NCBI GenBank assembly: GCA_023052935.1 | Contig: CM041292.1 | Coordinates: forward strand, 102,615,906-102,679,905 | Direction: 5' to 3' | Source: Piezodorus guildinii | Taxonomy: Eukaryota; Arthropoda; Insecta; Hemiptera; Pentatomidae | Length of the DNA stretch: 64,000 nucleotides | In this document: in pieces, positions 24,390 through 34,470 of the stretch | How the letters are laid out: every line of letters begins with the position of its first letter | Numbering within the stretch: the first letter of the stretch is position 1 | Program-made: the position numbers and the translations under genes | The notes under the pieces: generated by a model | What the model was told of the DNA's origin: nothing | Database searches by the model: none | The model's input: the letters and a program-made list of their open reading frames with translations, nothing else

Positions 24390-24825
24390 AATAAAAGTGT
24401 ATTGTGACCTATACCTTTACTACTTTGTGATTTGTGTATGTATGTGTGTGAGTGAGTGTTTACATATATATATTTTTGTTAATGTACTTTATCTATGTAA
24501 ATATTTTATTTTATTTTTTGAATTGGTTATTTTTAGTTTATCATTCTATTGTACTTATTATCATTATTATTATGATCATTACTTTGTGATTTGGGTATGA
24601 GTGTGTGTGTATGTATATATTTTTCATTATATTTATTTATTTTATTTTTTGGTTAATCTACTATACCTATGTAAATAATTAAGTTAGTGAATAATTCAAT
24701 CTATTTTATGTATTCTGGCCAGAAGAGCTATATTTATTTGTGACATCAATGTTATTCTTAAGGGACTATGTCCCAGAATAAAGTTCATTTTTCTATTTCT
24801 ATTTCTATTTCTACCTATCTAAATA
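24390..24825 (+). repeat. family C repeat, 3' end
   Basis: Homologous to 10861-11155, with TTCTGGCCAGA, the GGGACTATGTCCC hairpin, CAGAATAAA and a (CTATTT)n tail. Confidence 0.55.
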
Positions 24826-24968
24826 ATCGGGTTAATTTTGTTATGGTTCTTATATTGATATGATATTATATATGTTTCATTCCTTAATACTTCATAAAAA
24901 AATAAGTTTTTATTATAGAAATAAATATTAACTTTTAAAAATAAATAAATGAATAACTTTTTATTTTT

Positions 24969-24979
24969 AAAAGCGAAGT
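24969..24979. repeat. target-site duplication, left copy
   Basis: AAAAGCGAAGT, repeated at 30080-30090 after the poly(A) tail of the full-length element. Confidence 0.9.
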
Positions 24980-25612
24980 GAAGTGTTTTCTAAAATGGCG
25001 ACTGGCACAGTTCTACTTACGTATTGCTCTATGTTAGTTTCCTTCTCATCAATGTGATACTGCTTGAAAATGCTTCAAACTTTGTAAATCGTGAGTGGTT
25101 GCACTGATAAACACATTAACGAACACATATCACGAGGTGAGTGGCAATTAGTTCGATAGACAATAATAGACTGGTGGCCGTCCTAGGCTGGAGATAAGGC
25201 CTAGGCTAGGACTTACTAATCCTCATCTTTGTTTACAAGGTCTCGGTCGGCAATATTGACATTTCCGACTTCGTAACCTAGACGTTCTTCATATAAACTT
25301 TTATTTTCATCCTGATAGACTTTATTTTAATATATATATACATATATTTTTTTTCTAATGTTTTGTGTGTTTTTTCTCTTTTTCTAGGACATTATTTTTA
25401 TTTTACTAAATCAGAAATGTTCATTTTGTTTTACGTTTTTTATGTATATGTATATAATGTAAATAGTTTATTTTTAAGATCTTTACGTTAATTTTCTATT
25501 ATTAGTCATTAATATAAGTCAACATAATTTTTTTTCTTCTTTTTTATTTTATTTTTATTTAGCTCACAATATAAGAGGACTTTATATTTATTTTTTTTCT
25601 ACCGTATTCATC
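24980..25612 (+). promoter_or_regulatory. 5' UTR / presumed internal promoter of the Jockey element
   Basis: Jockey elements carry their pol II promoter inside the 5' UTR. Here 633 nt precede the ORF1 ATG. No individual core element is assigned with confidence. Confidence 0.5.
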
Positions 25613-27244
25613 ATGGATTTAGACAAAACTCTATCTAATGATGAATCAGGGGAAGAAACGCCATTCTCTGAGATTAGCGAATCAGATTCCCAATATTTAA
25701 CGCGACGCCAGAAACGCCACAGGAATAACACTGGGTCCGGCGGTAATTCGCCAAACAAAAAAAAAAATAAATCGGCCAAGTCTAAGCAACCGCCAAAACC
25801 AATTTCTTCTCCGCCAAAAACCCGCAGCACCACTGCAGCCAACCAACTTGAGTCTCCAGCGCCGTCCACTTCAAACGCCACACCACTTTCTTCTACTATC
25901 AACCATTCCGCTTCAGTCAACATTGAAAACCAGCCTCACGGATTTTCTGATCCTGAGCCACCTCCTATCTATGTATCCAATGTTAGTAATTTCATATCGT
26001 TTGGTGATGAAATCGCCGCTCTCATCGGACAACCGAACTTTGAATGTTTCTCCCGAATAAACGATATCAAAATTACTACAACCACAAAAGAAAATTACAA
26101 AAAACTAGTAAGTTATTTGAGCTCAAAAAACTACGATTTTCACTGTTATCAGTTGAAACAAGAGAAGTCATATCGAGTGGTTTTACGCGGGCTCCACTCA
26201 TCTACTCCCACTGAAGCAATCAAAAGAGGTCTGGAAGAAATTGGTCATCACGCACGGAACATTTCTTCAGTGACACACCCCAGGGAAAAATATCCCTTGC
26301 CATTATTTTTTGTAGATCTCGAACCAGCCGGTAATAATCCGGAAATATTTCAAGTGAGAAGGCTGGTGTACTCATCTGTCCGTTTTGAAGAGCCTAGGCA
26401 AAGAACTACTATAGTCCAGTGCACCAAATGCCAAACCTTTGGACACACAAAATCCTATTGTTACCACCCGGCTAGGTGTGTTAAGTGTGCCGGACCACAT
26501 GCCTCTGACACTTGCCAGAAATCTCAGACTGAACCAGCAAAATGTGTTCTTTGCGGGGAAGGCCACCCGGCTAGCTATAGGGGTTGTGTCGTTTACAAAA
26601 GCCTTCTTCGCCAGAGATCACAAAATTCATCAGTACAAAGAGTGGATCAGAAGATTCGTCCTCAGGTACCAGAGATGAATAATTTATCTGATTTTCCTGA
26701 AATTCAGAAACCTGCCAATAGGATCGCTCCACAGCAGCCTGCCACACCTGCAACCAGAGTTCCTACTGAGGAAACCAGGAAATCTCTCTCCGAAGTCACC
26801 ACTCCAAGGAAGCAACCAACTACTAGTCAGGCGCCTCCAAACTCCCAATTCAAACCTCCGGTCTCCCGTCCTAAACCACCAGCTTCCCGTCAACCGATCC
26901 CACCCCATAATCTACCTTTACAGGTGAAACTCCCTCCTGAGAACCCTAAAAAAATTCCTGAACGTCCTTATGATCCACCGAATCACCCAACGCCCCAACT
27001 TCCATTATCTCAGCGGACTGAACAGATTCGTACTCCACGGCGAGTTCAGCCCCCAGCCAACAATCCTGAACCAATAAATTATCCACCCCATGTATCTTAT
27101 CCACATCCGTATCCAAACCAAGATCCTTCCAATATATACTCCATCCTTGAGTCCTTTCTCTCTGATCTTAGAGATACCATCAAACCACTAATCACCCTTC
27201 TCACCAGAGTCCTTTCTCAAGTCCCATTTAATCTCCAACGATGA
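25613..27244 (+). CDS. Jockey ORF1 protein (Gag-like, zinc-knuckle RNA-binding)
   Basis: A 543-residue nucleic-acid-binding protein expected to coat the element RNA in ribonucleoprotein particles. The N-terminal ~140 residues are Ser/Pro/Thr-rich and low in order, with a lysine-rich patch. Residues about 160-265 match the PRE_C2HC type of region (VVLRGL, ending RTTIVQC). Three zinc knuckles follow at about 269-325: CTKCQTFGHTKSYC (CX2CX4HX4C), CVKCAGPHASDTC and CVLCGEGHPASYRGC. The C-terminal ~200 residues are proline-rich. The start ATG follows a 5' UTR and precedes DLDKTLSNDESGEE. The stop TGA overlaps the ORF2 ATG. An A11 run near residue 49 could make reverse transcriptase or polymerase slip. 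Confidence 0.92.
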   Translation: MDLDKTLSNDESGEETPFSEISESDSQYLTRRQKRHRNNTGSGGNSPNKKKNKSAKSKQPPKPISSPPKTRSTTAANQLESPAPSTSNATPLSSTINHSASVNIENQPHGFSDPEPPPIYVSNVSNFISFGDEIAALIGQPNFECFSRINDIKITTTTKENYKKLVSYLSSKNYDFHCYQLKQEKSYRVVLRGLHSSTPTEAIKRGLEEIGHHARNISSVTHPREKYPLPLFFVDLEPAGNNPEIFQVRRLVYSSVRFEEPRQRTTIVQCTKCQTFGHTKSYCYHPARCVKCAGPHASDTCQKSQTEPAKCVLCGEGHPASYRGCVVYKSLLRQRSQNSSVQRVDQKIRPQVPEMNNLSDFPEIQKPANRIAPQQPATPATRVPTEETRKSLSEVTTPRKQPTTSQAPPNSQFKPPVSRPKPPASRQPIPPHNLPLQVKLPPENPKKIPERPYDPPNHPTPQLPLSQRTEQIRTPRRVQPPANNPEPINYPPHVSYPHPYPNQDPSNIYSILESFLSDLRDTIKPLITLLTRVLSQVPFNLQR

Positions 27245-29937
27245 GTGTAAAGCCCCTAGCGATTATCTTGTGGAATGCTAATGGCCTGCATAACCATCGT
27301 GACGAACTGGACTTATTTCTACATGACAACCACATTGATATAGCACTACTTACTGAAACTCACTTCACACAACGATCAAATTTTTACATACGTGACTACA
27401 TCACATACAGATCTGACCATCCCGACAACACTTCCCATGCTGGATCATGCATCCTTATTCATAAATCTTTATCCCATTCCCTAATTCCTTCTACTCCAAC
27501 TAATGCCATACAATCAACCTCGGTAATCATTTCAACTCGTCCTTTCCATCTTACACTCTCAGCTGTATACTGTCCTCCTGGTAACTTCCTTTCCTCTAAT
27601 CAACTTGAAACCCTCTTCCGATCCTTAGGACCGCGCTTCATTGCTGGAGGAGACTATAACGCCAAACACCAACGATGGGGTTGCCGGACATCCAACTCCC
27701 GTGGTAATGTCCTTTCTCGAGTCTCTACCTCCAATTGTTATACTATCCTTTCTCCTACGAGCCCAACATATTGGCCAACATCCCTCAAAAAACATCCTGA
27801 TATCCTTGATATATTTGTTTCCTCTCAGATATCTTCCTCCCAATCCACAATAAAATCCCTAAATGACCTGTCATCTGATCATAGCCCAGTTTTACTTTCC
27901 TTGCACTCGAGCCTTGTTCCTAAACCCACCATTCCCTCTCTGATTACAGGACGAGTGGACTGGGACGGATTCAGATGTGACTTGGAAACCAAACTGAACT
28001 TAAAGATCCCACTTAAGACTAAACATGATATTGATAAAGCCGTTGATCATCTGACTGACTCAATTAGCAATAGCATACTTGACAACACTTCAACCATTAC
28101 TACTACTAACTCACAGGAGACTACCTTGCCACAGCACATTCGAATCTTATTAAGGGAAAAACGCAGGGCAAGATCGAAGTGGCATAGGACTAGATATCCA
28201 TCAGACAAAACTTATTATAATAAACTGACTAACAGACTAAAATCAGAAATCAGAAAAATAAAAATTCAAAACTTACTCAACTTCACCGAAAAACTTACTA
28301 CTACAGACAGATCATTATGGATGACAACAAAAAAGCTACTAAAGTTCAAAAACTGTAATCATCCACTCCTAACTGATTCCCGTATCTGGACAAGATCTGA
28401 TGAAGAGAAGGCTCAGATATTCGGTCAGCACCTTTTTAGAACCTTTAATCCACATCCAGATATCCATAATCCCGGTCACACTAAGTTTATAGAAGATGAA
28501 TTAGATATCCCACTCCAAATGGTCCTTCCTCCTAAAGCGTTCCATCCTTCGGAAATATCTAACATCATTCAGAGTTTACCATCCCGCAAAGCTCCTGGGC
28601 ATGATCTTATAACTTCCCATATTTTAAAACTACTTCCTCGAAAAGCTATCCTATATCTCACTTACATATACAATTCCGTACTCCGTTCCACATACTTTCC
28701 TGCTTCCTGGAAATTATCCATTGTCAAAATGATACCCAAACCTAAGAAACCGCCAGAAAATTCATCTTCTTACCGTCCCATCTCACTTTTACCAATCATG
28801 GGAAAAATCTTGGAAAAGCTTATACTGAAACGCCTGTATTCCATCCTTGATACTAATTCCATAATTCCTCATCATCAATTTGGATTCAGAACGTCCCACT
28901 CCACTATCCAGCAATGTCATCGTGTGGTGGACGTTGTATCGTCTACATTGGAGCGCGGCTTGTATTGTACGGGAGCCTTCCTCGACGTGGAACAGGCCTT
29001 TGACCGAGTCTGGCACCCAGGGTTGCTTTACAAGCTCCGCAAATTCCTCCCCCCAACATACTTCCTTATTATCCAGTCCTACCTCACTGACAGATCCTTC
29101 AAAGTCAATCATAATAATTCCTATTCATCCATTTTTAGTCAGTTTGCTGGTGTTCCTCAAGGCAGTATCCTAGGACCCATTCTTTACACAGTTTATACAG
29201 CTGATATCCCTTCCCATCCTAACACTTTCCTTTCTACCTATGCTGATGACACTTGTGTGTTATCAGTCAATACTGATCCAACTATTGCCTCTCAAACTCT
29301 CCAATCCCACCTCAGAGACCTTGAGGTATGGTGTCAGAACTGGAGAATTAAAATTAATGCCAACAAATCCAACCAAATTACCTTTACCCTTCGTCGTAAA
29401 CCTATGACATCCTGCCCTACTGTCTCCTTCAATAATACTCCTCTTGTTCCGGTTGAACAGATCCGATATCTAGGACTGCACCTTGACAAACGCCTTACTT
29501 GGAACCCTCACACAAGACTAAAAAGACAGGAAACTGCACGACGTTTTCGACTTCTTCAACACTTACTAGACAAACGTTCTAATCTTCCACTTAACTACAA
29601 AAGACTCATCTACATGACTATCATAAGGCCGATATGGACTTACGGAGTGGAGCTTTGGGGCTCTACTAAACCATCGAATTCTTCCCGTATCCAATCCCTA
29701 CAATCCAAAATCCTTCGTAAAATCTTAAATGCTCCTTATTTTGTCACGAACAAACTTATCCATAAAGACCTCAACGTTCCGTATGTTGCTGATTTGGCCC
29801 GATCTAGATACCATTCCTTTCATGAAAAACTCCATTCCCACCCTAATCCTCTTGTTTCAATACTTTCTTCCTCCTCAATTCCTGACAATCCTCCGAGGCG
29901 TCTGAAAAGAAGATGGCCTCGAGACCTTCTAGTGTAG
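27241..29937 (+). CDS. Jockey ORF2 polyprotein (APE endonuclease and reverse transcriptase)
   Basis: An 898-residue protein that would nick the target site and reverse-transcribe the element RNA. The APE-like endonuclease occupies about residues 1-225: WNANGL near 10-15, LLTETHF near 37, GGDYNAKHQRWG with Asp138, and SDHSP at 212-216. The reverse transcriptase follows: SSYRPISLLPIMGKILEKL, HQFGFRTSHST, FLDVEQAFD with Asp582, AGVPQGSILGP, and YADD at 667-670. Thumb and C-terminal motifs (YLGLHLDKRLTW, IRPIWTYGVELWG) end in PPRRLKRRWPRDLLV. No RNase H is present, normal for Jockey. The start ATG overlaps the ORF1 stop in an ATGA, which suggests termination-reinitiation. No stops or frameshifts; all key residues are present. 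Confidence 0.95.
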   Translation: MSVKPLAIILWNANGLHNHRDELDLFLHDNHIDIALLTETHFTQRSNFYIRDYITYRSDHPDNTSHAGSCILIHKSLSHSLIPSTPTNAIQSTSVIISTRPFHLTLSAVYCPPGNFLSSNQLETLFRSLGPRFIAGGDYNAKHQRWGCRTSNSRGNVLSRVSTSNCYTILSPTSPTYWPTSLKKHPDILDIFVSSQISSSQSTIKSLNDLSSDHSPVLLSLHSSLVPKPTIPSLITGRVDWDGFRCDLETKLNLKIPLKTKHDIDKAVDHLTDSISNSILDNTSTITTTNSQETTLPQHIRILLREKRRARSKWHRTRYPSDKTYYNKLTNRLKSEIRKIKIQNLLNFTEKLTTTDRSLWMTTKKLLKFKNCNHPLLTDSRIWTRSDEEKAQIFGQHLFRTFNPHPDIHNPGHTKFIEDELDIPLQMVLPPKAFHPSEISNIIQSLPSRKAPGHDLITSHILKLLPRKAILYLTYIYNSVLRSTYFPASWKLSIVKMIPKPKKPPENSSSYRPISLLPIMGKILEKLILKRLYSILDTNSIIPHHQFGFRTSHSTIQQCHRVVDVVSSTLERGLYCTGAFLDVEQAFDRVWHPGLLYKLRKFLPPTYFLIIQSYLTDRSFKVNHNNSYSSIFSQFAGVPQGSILGPILYTVYTADIPSHPNTFLSTYADDTCVLSVNTDPTIASQTLQSHLRDLEVWCQNWRIKINANKSNQITFTLRRKPMTSCPTVSFNNTPLVPVEQIRYLGLHLDKRLTWNPHTRLKRQETARRFRLLQHLLDKRSNLPLNYKRLIYMTIIRPIWTYGVELWGSTKPSNSSRIQSLQSKILRKILNAPYFVTNKLIHKDLNVPYVADLARSRYHSFHEKLHSHPNPLVSILSSSSIPDNPPRRLKRRWPRDLLV

Positions 29938-30083
29938 AAAAGTTACAGGAGTGCTGCCATTGGGTAGTTCTTCTTCAAGTTTGTATCACGCCATTTAACA
30001 TTTGTCACATTTACTTGTTGTACCTTGAAGTACAGTTGTAAATTTCAATAAATGATGTTAAAAAAAAAAAAAAAAAAAAAAAA
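29938..30083 (+). other. Jockey 3' UTR and poly(A) tail
   Basis: The 3' UTR contains AATAAA near 30047 and runs into about 24 A residues from 30060, a pattern made by target-primed reverse transcription. Confidence 0.85.
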
Positions 30084-30090
30084 GCGAAGT
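30080..30090. repeat. target-site duplication, right copy
   Basis: AAAAGCGAAGT identical to 24969-24979; its A residues merge with the poly(A). Confidence 0.9.
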
Positions 30091-30964
30091 AAAAAGTTAA
30101 GTTATTTTTTATTTTGATTCAGTATTTATTCAAACTTAAAGGATGTTTGTCCAAATTCTTTCAATACTAACAGAATTTATAAATTGTCTTTAGCTCATAT
30201 TATAAAAGAATAATCAAATGTTTAGAATCCTCAGAATACTTTTAATTTATTTGTTTATCTTTCCTGCCATTCTCTACATATGGTCATGTAATGGTTTCAA
30301 ACGGCCACCATAACATTTATTTAACCTTCTGGTACCGCGTTAGTTTTATTTTAACTGCATATTTCCTTGTCATTTCCGTTGCTGAGGCGTTTGTTTCCTT
30401 TTAATTATTATGTTGACTGGGAGTATTAACAATGTTTTATTTGAACCATTCAAAGGAATTCAAAAAGCAAATTATCTGACATGTTTTTTAATTAAATAGT
30501 TGTAAAGCGTACTTTATTTGCCCCGTCTCTAATTCTAAAATTTTTAAATACTGATTTATTTTTAGAGGACTTTCTGGTGGCAAAATAGTAGAAAATTCTA
30601 TTAGTTCCTTTAAATTCCTCTTAATAATATTTCTCTGTCCCTTGTCAGGGGTAAAGATACTTAACTTCTAGGTTTATTAAGGTTTAACTTTTTATAATTG
30701 ATGATTTATTTAATTTTAAATTAATGGCCTATAATTGTGTCCTGATTCGCCAGAAGGTATAACAGACTAACATTTATTTAGATTTTTTTCATGGATATGT
30801 GTTTTAGCTGGGAGTCTATAGTTTTTTGTGTAATTGATTTTCACCCTCAAAAATGTAATATATAAATACATACATAAATATGCTATGGCTCAGCTGGTGT
30901 TGCTTGGATCGAAAATTTATAGGCAGTATGCTAATCGGAAATTTAAGGAAGAATATTTTTTTTT
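30091..30964. other. unassigned AT-rich interval
   Basis: No gene or repeat was recognised. Confidence 0.35.
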
Positions 30965-30986
30965 ATGGTAGAAGTTTGTTGAGGGT

Positions 30987-31040
30987 GCAGTCAAATGAAC
31001 ACACAATTATATATACTTAATTGTGTGTTCATTTGACTGC
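30987..31040. repeat. perfect 23-bp inverted repeat
   Basis: Arms 30987-31009 and 31018-31040 (GCAGTCAAATG at the outer end) separated by 8 nt. It duplicates the family P terminal sequence in opposite orientation. Confidence 0.85.
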
Positions 31041-31071
31041 ATTTTAATTTTAACCATTGTAATTTAATGGT

Positions 31072-31110
31072 GCCAACGTTTCGGCCTAAATTATAGGCCT
31101 TCTTCATGGC
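31072..31110 (-). ncRNA. hammerhead-ribozyme-like motif
   Basis: Minus-strand order: stem I GCC, core ATGAAGA (C3 changed to A), extra A, stem II GGCC/GGCC, GAAAC, GTT, stem I GGC. Both stems pair; the changed C3 should reduce activity. Confidence 0.45.
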
Positions 31111-31330
31111 TATAAAAAAAATAGATAACAACCCATAATAAAGATGATAAGTAAAGGAAATTATACTGGTAATTAAAAACAAAGTGAAACAGTAGTTATG
31201 ACAATTGACAAATATAATAATAATTAGAAAGAAAAGGGCAAAATAAATTTAATAAAAGGTGAATAATTAGATAATAGAAAATTAAAGATCCCAGATTTTT
31301 GAATTGGTATTGCCTAATATTTTTTTAAAT

Positions 31331-32532
31331 AACATTTGTTGCTAGGACCTAACGGTTAAAAGATTTATTGATTTGAAAAAAAAAAAAAATATATCAATGT
31401 CTAAGTGTACTTAAATGATTACAAATAAATTTTGTTAGGAGATTATTTTTTAACCTTCTATTGTTTTGCCCAGTGACTGGAAAATGTAGTTTTTTTTTTT
31501 AATTTGAGTTTCTTAAAATTAGTTCATTTTTATGGTCTGTTTTACTTTTCATAATTCATAATAATTATTGAAAAGTTTGGTATTGCTTTAATTATAGCTC
31601 ATGTTATTTTGGATGAGTTATTCAAAAAGAAAATTTACTAAAGAATCAAATAAAATTAAGTCGTGAATTTAGTTGAAATAAAGCCTTACAAAGAAGGGCC
31701 TAATTTTAAATTTATATGGAAAATGAGCATGACTTGACTCAAGATAGGAACGTATTGTGATGAACTACTACTGTTTATTGACGATTGGTTAAGCCAGAAT
31801 CATATTTCACAGTTTAAGGAACTTTATAAGTTCTTAACTTGCGCTGTTGTGCCGATCCAATGTAATGCAAATTTAAAGTTATAAATTTCTAGCTCAACAG
31901 GGCTTGAATCCTAAGTTCAAGATTTACCTACTACATTTACTTGTGAATCTCTATTTAGGAAAAGTAAACAATTTTCAAAACATGTTATCCAGAATATAAA
32001 CTGTTTGTAATGGAAAACAATATATACATGGTTTTGCTAGAATAGTGGTTTTTAAACTTCCTAATCAGCAGCATGGTTTGATCTTTTTTCTCAAGACAGA
32101 TCATAAAGATTCCTGAAGACCTGATTTGGAGAGTTTTATGTTAGGATATATTGCATTATGTCAAGGAGGTCGTCCTCGGAATACCTCAATAGGGAGAAGA
32201 ACGTTCTTCAAACCTTCAACAAATTACTGCAAGTACTCTTTTTTCTTGTTAGGTACTGTTTGAGTCAGTAAGACCAAGTGTACACAGTCCTTTGTTACAT
32301 TTGAGCTGTGAGGAAAAGTGTTTTGAAAATTCTTGTAGTTTGCGACACCTCGAAGAACTCAAGACTATGCCTGTTTTACGAATGTATAACTTCAAAGAAG
32401 TGTCCTCAATTTATTTTCTAGTGATTCGATTTTAAATTCTCATTGGATAGATAAACACGATATAAAGAACATAGGTGATTTAATTCCCAAGAGAAGCACA
32501 ATAAACTGACTGGAAAAATTAGTGTTAAAGCT
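31331..32532. other. unassigned AT-rich interval
   Basis: Nothing recognisable on either strand. Confidence 0.35.
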
Positions 32533-32835
32533 TATTAATTGAAAATTTTTTTTTTTTAAACATATTTATTGATATCTAAATCTGTATTAAAAAAATACAT
32601 CAAGTAAATCAGATGGCAATATAGAAAAATGCCATGAAACACATGTAGAGACACTACCCAGTTGCAGCACTCTAAAAATATTCTAAACTATGTCTCGTGG
32701 CCATCTTCTTTTTAGACGCCTCGGAAGATTATCAAGGATCAAAGACGAAGCAAGGATTGAAAGTAATTGGAGTGATTGGATACGAGAAGCATTCGACGGT
32801 TTAGTAGAGCCCCCTGCAAGACTGTACAAGGCAGT
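32533..32835 (-). pseudogene. Jockey-type 3' fragment with internal deletion
   Basis: Minus strand: GGGCTCTACTAAACCGTCG, a deletion, then the GACGCC/CGTCT-type RRLKRRW region, stop, GAGTGCTGCAACTGGGTAG and a 3' UTR ending in a T run on the plus strand at about 32549-32560. It resembles the 3' part of the full-length element and is dead. Confidence 0.65.
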
Positions 32836-32859
32836 TTTGCTCTCTACATGAGGAAAAAT

Positions 32860-33200
32860 GGCTAATCAGGTGGATATGAATTCATCAAAATTAAATTAAA
32901 TCAAATAGATTGTGCCGTTTGGAAGATCTGCTACAGGAAGTCAGGAAGAGAAGAAGTGATCCACTGGACATTGTGATTTCTCCCACGGCTACCTTCTGCG
33001 ATGTCTGGAAGCCACAACTTGTACCAGATGTAACACAATAAGTACAGTGAAATATGTTTATTAGATTGTCCAATTTTCACTAAGTTGAGACTAGTACTAC
33101 GAATGGATACACTGAAAGACATTCTAAAAGAGGATGAAAACAAGGTCAATGTCCTATTCAAATATTTAAAAAGAAGTCTTTACTATAATAAAATGTAAAC
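32860..33200 (+). pseudogene. I/R1-like retrotransposon C-terminal remnant
   Basis: Plus-strand frames read TYRCNT-like, then YVLLDCPIFTKLRLVLRMDT and LKDILKEDENKVNVLFKYLK, ending LYYNKM and a stop. This resembles the region after RNase H in I/R1-clade ORF2 proteins (CxxC ... H ... C finger followed by an LKxIL ... FL helix pair). Upstream frames are broken. Confidence 0.55.
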
Positions 33201-33419
33201 ATAATATAAATCTATACGCCTATGATTCGAGGGGTAGAAGGTTCATAAATACATAATTTCCTGTGTTTCTTTGAAGGAAGTTTTTTTAGTTGGAGGATTT
33301 TTATGAAATGAGTAAGGATTTCATATAATCGTGATGGTTTTAGGGACTAAAACAATTATTCATGGAAAATGCATTATTAAACTGAGTACATATATAATAA
33401 AAATAGTAGTTATAAATAT

Positions 33420-34188
33420 TATATGTTGTTATAGCAGAGAATATTTAATTTTTTCAATCAAAAAACAATATATTGTATATGCAAAATAAAAAATAAAATA
33501 AAAATAGGCAATGTTTATCTGATTTACAGAGACAAATTTAATTTTGTGACATTTCCTTATTGATTATTATTATGTTTATAAAGTGATATAAAAAAATTAA
33601 ATAAAAATACAAATGTAAGCTGATATGTAGATTTAGTTGAAATTGGTGTGGTGAACTGGATTGAAAATGGCACCTGATGTATTTGTTATTATCGTTGCAG
33701 GTAGAAGATATCATACATCACAAGAGAAAGAGTATTTAAAAAATATTATAATTAATTAGCTGTCATAAGTGCAAGGCGTGTCTCAAGGATACGTGTTATA
33801 AACCTAATACACTTTATTGAATAAGCGATGCTGTCCAACTTCATTGGGTTGCTTTTATGCAGCTTACTTATTTTTCCTAAGAGGAAAATTTTTAATCTTA
33901 AAATACAAAACACAAAAAAAAATTGATTAAAATATTTTTCTTTTAACTTTATTTTTTTTAAATATTATTTTTCTCCTTTTAATTTTTTCTGCTTCTCTCG
34001 CTTATCTCTCAGTACGCGACTTATAATCTCTTCAAATTATAATCTCTTCATATATATATATATATATCTTTACGATGGAATGGATATTCAATTGTTTCAA
34101 TGAAAAAACAATATATCTATAAAAAAAAGGCAATATTTTTCTAATTTGTTTTATGGAGAAAAGTTTCACTTATTAAGTTTATATAAAG

Positions 34189-34275
<87 letters not shown>

Positions 34276-34470
34276 GTAAGCTGATACGTTGATTTGAGTT
34301 GAAATTAGTCGGATAAACTTGGTTGAAAATGGCATCTGATATATTTGTTATTAATGTTGCAGGTAAAAGATATCATATATCACAAGAGAAAGAGTATTAA
34401 AAAAATATTATAATTATTAGCTGTCATAAGTACAGGGCGTGTCTCAAGGATCTGTGTTATAACCTAGTTC
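33420..34470. repeat. diverged tandem duplication, period about 660 bp
   Basis: The segment 33420-33800 recurs at 34080-34470 in the same orientation with many differences. Shared parts include ACAAATGTAAGCTGATA, TATTTGTTATTA, TATCACAAGAGAAAG and AGCTGTCATAAGT. The second unit contains the long A run. No ORF. Confidence 0.75.
34191..34268. repeat. 78-nt poly(A) tract
   Basis: An uninterrupted A run inside the second unit of the tandem duplication, replacing an A-rich stretch of the first unit. It is far longer than the retroelement tails in the window. It could be slippage in vivo or an assembly artefact. Confidence 0.9.

Larger units (their letters stand above)
24980..30083 (+). mobile_element. 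full-length Jockey-type non-LTR retrotransposon
   Basis: A 5.1-kb element with a 5' UTR (24980-25612), ORF1, ORF2, a 122-nt 3' UTR and a poly(A) run from 30060. It is bounded by the exact 11-bp duplication AAAAGCGAAGT. Both ORFs are intact, so it may be capable of target-primed reverse transcription. The absence of an RNase H domain, one APE endonuclease and the RT motifs fit the Jockey clade. Older truncated relatives at 8711, 15210, 32533 and 38952 show the lineage has a long history here. Confidence 0.95.
30965..31330 (-). mobile_element. family P (Penelope-like) repeat, copy 2
   Basis: The minus strand is homologous to 3350-3672, including the hammerhead-like motif and the tail GTGCAGTCAAATG in reverse. 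A 23-bp perfect hairpin (30987-31009 with 31018-31040) forms the outer end. No ORF is supported. Confidence 0.55.

Noticed and set aside
25588..25923. 111-codon minus-strand ORF
   Set aside because: It lies antisense to the well-supported Jockey ORF1 and has no domain.
28789..29112. 107-codon minus-strand ORF
   Set aside because: It lies antisense to the reverse transcriptase coding region.
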